Source: Rhodocyclaceae bacterium
GTDB lineage: Bacteria; Pseudomonadota; Gammaproteobacteria; Burkholderiales; Rhodocyclaceae
NCBI GenBank assembly: GCA_016791085.1
Contig: JAEUNN010000187.1
Coordinates: 1-7,284, forward strand
DNA length: 7,284 nucleotides
Reading direction: 5' to 3'
Part shown: positions 6,326 to 7,284 of the stretch, in pieces
How positions within the stretch are numbered: position 1 is the stretch's first letter
How the letters are laid out: each line of letters opens with the position of its first letter
Made by a program: the position numbers and the translations under genes
The notes under the pieces: generated by a model
Seen by the model: only the letters and a program-made list of their open reading frames with translations
Told to the model about the DNA's origin: nothing
The model's database searches: none

Positions 6326-6342
6326 GATCGAAGTCAGGTTCC
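6315..6342 (-). promoter_or_regulatory. Candidate ECF-sigma (RpoE-like) promoter for yceI
   Basis: On the minus strand, GGAACCT (6342-6336) is followed after 16 bases by TCTAT (6319-6315). The RpoE-type pattern is about GGAACTT, 15-16 bases, TCTGA, so the -35 matches at six of seven positions and the -10 at three of five. A start near 6307 would give a leader of about 60 nt. I saw no good sigma-70 pair in this stretch. YceI proteins are often stress-linked, which makes this plausible, but it rests on short motifs. Confidence 0.3.
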
Positions 6343-6365
6343 CGTGCCGGCAATTCAAGTCAGGT
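6331..6365. repeat. 9-bp direct repeat AAGTCAGGT, 26 bp apart
   Basis: AAGTCAGGT occurs at 6331-6339 and again at 6357-6365. The first copy overlaps the candidate -35 of yceI; the second lies just upstream, as an activator or repressor site might. The 26-bp spacing is about two and a half helical turns. Confidence 0.45.
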
Positions 6366-6370
6366 GTTTC

Positions 6371-6388
6371 TGCAGGGCGCGCCTGCGG
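6371..6388. repeat. GC stem-loop, copy 1 of a TGCAGG...CGCCTGCGG element
   Basis: GCAGG (6372-6376) pairs with CCTGC (6382-6386) around a five-base loop. The element TGCAGG, short gap, CGCCTGCGG is repeated at 7105-7124 on the other side of bcp. It may belong to a small palindromic repeat family. Confidence 0.35.
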
Positions 6389-6400
6389 CCGCGCTTTCCG

Positions 6401-6476
6401 GCCCGGCGCCCGAAGGGCAAGCCGCGTGTGTGCGCCGCGTCTGGTGCCGTGCGCGTGGAGCCTGCGGGCGCCGGGC
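6401..6476. repeat. 12-bp perfect inverted repeat downstream of bcp
   Basis: GCCCGGCGCCCG (6401-6412) and CGGGCGCCGGGC (6465-6476) are exact inverse copies separated by 52 bases. No gene is supported here. The arms lie about 55-130 bases past the bcp stop. No T-rich tract follows on either strand, so a normal Rho-independent terminator is not shown. Each arm contains GGCGCC, and a smaller hairpin GCCC-GAA-GGGC (6408-6418) competes with it. The rest of 6366-6531 is GC-rich and otherwise featureless. Confidence 0.5.
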
Positions 6477-6500
6477 GGCGCGGGCACCGGACGTAAGTCA

Positions 6501-6535
6501 GTAAAGCAGCCGCCCGGCCGGCCAATGCGGCTTAC
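6501..6535 (-). terminator. Weak hairpin at the bcp stop, possible terminator
   Basis: On the minus strand GTAAGCCGC, which includes the bcp stop, can pair with GCGGC and then TTAC (GCGGC-tgct-TTAC), with a four-base bulge. The loop contains the palindrome GGCCGGCC. Only TTTAC and similar bases follow, not a true T run, so termination is a guess. Confidence 0.25.
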
Positions 6536-6990
6536 AGGTAGCGCAGCACTTCATCGGCGTGGGCGCCGACATTCGGTGCGGTAATGATGTGCGCGATATT
6601 GCCCTGCTCGTCGATTATGAAGGTGATGCGCCGGCTCATGCCCAAAAGGTGTTGCAGCGGGCCGAACATGCCGCCCACCGTGCCGTAGGCGCGTGCCACG
6701 CGCTGGTCGGGGTCCGCCAGCAGCGGAAAGTTAAGTTTGAATTTCTGCGTGAAACGCCGGTGCGAAGCTTCGTCCTGCGAGGATACGCCCAGCACCGTGG
6801 CGCCCTGGGCGGCGATGCGCTCATAGCCGTCGCGCAGGCTGCAGGCCTGGCGCGTACAGCCGGGCGTGTCGTCCATGGGGTAAAAATACAGCACGAGTTT
6901 TTTGCCGTGGTAATCCGCGAGACGCACGGTATTGCCGTTGGTGATGACGCCCGCGAAATCGGGTGCCGGGTCGCCGGGTTTCAGATGCAT
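6532..6990 (-). CDS. bcp: Thioredoxin-dependent thiol peroxidase (Bcp/PrxQ)
   Basis: Bcp peroxiredoxins reduce hydrogen peroxide and organic hydroperoxides in the cytosol, using thioredoxin for recycling. The 152-residue length is typical. The peroxidatic motif is 'PMDDTPGCT' (38-46), with Thr42 and Cys45; Cys50 in 'RQACSLRD' is the likely resolving cysteine of the atypical two-Cys type. 'GVSSQDEASHRRF' and 'FPLLADPDQRVARAYG' are family hallmarks, and 'SRRITFIID' supplies the conserved arginine. Most relatives have Lys or similar where Met39 stands, a minor change. The ATG at 6988-6990 has a GGAAAGGG site seven bases before it. It is downstream of the response-regulator gene on the same strand, 135 bases away. 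A weak TATCAT -10 lies at 7058-7063 without a clear -35. Confidence 0.95.
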   Translation of the reverse strand: MHLKPGDPAPDFAGVITNGNTVRLADYHGKKLVLYFYPMDDTPGCTRQACSLRDGYERIAAQGATVLGVSSQDEASHRRFTQKFKLNFPLLADPDQRVARAYGTVGGMFGPLQHLLGMSRRITFIIDEQGNIAHIITAPNVGAHADEVLRYL

Positions 6991-7034
6991 CCTTGGGCCC
7001 TTTCCGTGTAATTGCGATATGCGCAGCCGGCCGG

Positions 7035-7056
7035 GCGGCCCGCGCCGCCGGGCCGC
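7035..7056. repeat. 8-bp GC stem-loop between the response regulator and bcp
   Basis: GCGGCCCG (7035-7042) and CGGGCCGC (7049-7056) form a perfect stem with a six-base loop. It sits 45 bases upstream of the bcp ATG. No T tract follows on the minus strand, so it could be a leader hairpin, an attenuating structure or a Rho-assisted 3' end of the upstream transcript. Confidence 0.5.
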
Positions 7057-7104
7057 AATGATACCTGCGCCGTGGCACTATGTTCGGCCCGCGCGCCGTG
7101 GCGC

Positions 7105-7124
7105 TGCAGGCCGGGCGCCTGCGG
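7105..7124. repeat. GC stem-loop after the response-regulator stop, copy 2 of the TGCAGG element
   Basis: GCAGGC (7106-7111) pairs with GCCTGC (7117-7122) around CGGGC, three bases past the stop codon. The position suits a transcript 3' end, but no T tract follows. The outer bases TGCAGG and GCGCCTGCGG are shared with 6371-6388. Confidence 0.35.
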
Positions 7125-7125
7125 G

Positions 7126-7284
7126 TCAGGGCTGGATCACGCCGTGGCGCAGCGCGATCAGTGTGAGTTCCGCCTGATTGCCGGCCTTCAGTTTCTGCTT
7201 GACGTTATACAGGTGGGTTCCCACCGTGCGCGGGCTGAGGTGCAGCAGTTCGGCGATCTGGTTCACCGTGAGCCCGCGCGCCAG
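7126..7284 (-). CDS. LuxR/NarL-type response regulator, C-terminal part
   Basis: The 52 visible residues are the end of a LuxR-type helix-turn-helix. 'GLTVNQIAELLHLSPRTVGTHLYNVKQKL' (its first 20 residues lie at 4-23) spans the scaffold and recognition helices, with the usual 'LSPRTVGTHL' pattern, and the tail is 'NQAELTLIALRHGVIQP' (36-52). Such proteins are usually transcription regulators with an N-terminal receiver domain phosphorylated by a partner kinase, but that part and the start lie outside the window. The stop is TGA at 7126-7128. It is on the same strand as bcp and 135 bases upstream, so co-transcription is possible, although two stem-loops lie between. The target genes and signal cannot be told from this end. 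A quorum-sensing regulator with a different N-terminus cannot be excluded. Confidence 0.85.
   Translation of the reverse strand: MARGLTVNQIAELLHLSPRTVGTHLYNVKQKLKAGNQAELTLIALRHGVIQP

Noticed and set aside
6140..6584. Open frames on both strands across the yceI-bcp spacer
   Set aside because: They are Arg/Pro/Gly-rich, overlap yceI or bcp, have no ribosome site or domain, and fit random GC-rich sequence.
1..7284. Search for a mobile element, CRISPR array, tRNA, toxin-antitoxin pair or defence system
   Set aside because: No transposase, integrase, regularly spaced repeats, tRNA-like sequence or small toxin-like pair was seen. The genes are conserved housekeeping families in a familiar order.

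Overview
The window is GC-rich chromosomal DNA that looks betaproteobacterial. The strongest pointer is gene order: a ygfZ-type gene divergent from a compact mltG-tmk-holB-pilZ-tatD-ankyrin cluster. I recall this layout from betaproteobacteria; pseudomonads share the mltG-tmk-holB-pilZ-tatD part. High GC, coding-dense DNA and 4-nt gene overlaps fit. I cannot name a genus.

Layout. Positions 8-1030 (minus) hold ygfZ, a folate-binding protein for Fe-S cluster repair. An 85-nt divergent spacer carries a perfect TATAAT for ygfZ. From 1116 to 5621 (plus) six genes form one tight operon: mltG (peptidoglycan glycan-strand termination), tmk (dTMP kinase), holB (DNA polymerase III delta prime), pilZ (atypical PilZ-domain pilus factor), tatD/ycfH (metal-dependent hydrolase) and an exported ankyrin-repeat protein. 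Four of its five junctions are ATGA overlaps and the fifth is a 4-nt gap, so translational coupling is likely. A 58-nt spacer separates the operon from the convergent yceI (5680-6246, minus), an exported lipocalin-like protein. A 285-nt non-coding stretch (6247-6531) follows. It holds an inverted repeat, three GCGCAA hexamers, a 9-bp direct repeat, an ECF-sigma-like promoter candidate and a 12-bp perfect inverted repeat. Next are bcp (6532-6990, minus), a thiol peroxidase, a spacer with two GC stem-loops, and the C-terminal LuxR-type DNA-binding end of a response regulator that runs off the window at 7284.

How the genes work together. The operon joins envelope growth (MltG), dTTP supply (Tmk), replisome loading (HolB) and surface pili (PilZ), with TatD and the ankyrin protein at the end. 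yceI and bcp are separate units on the other strand with envelope or oxidative-stress roles.

I found no mobile element, CRISPR array, RNA gene or undescribed multi-gene system. The protein-coding content is housekeeping. The least explained material is the short repeats and palindromes around yceI and bcp.
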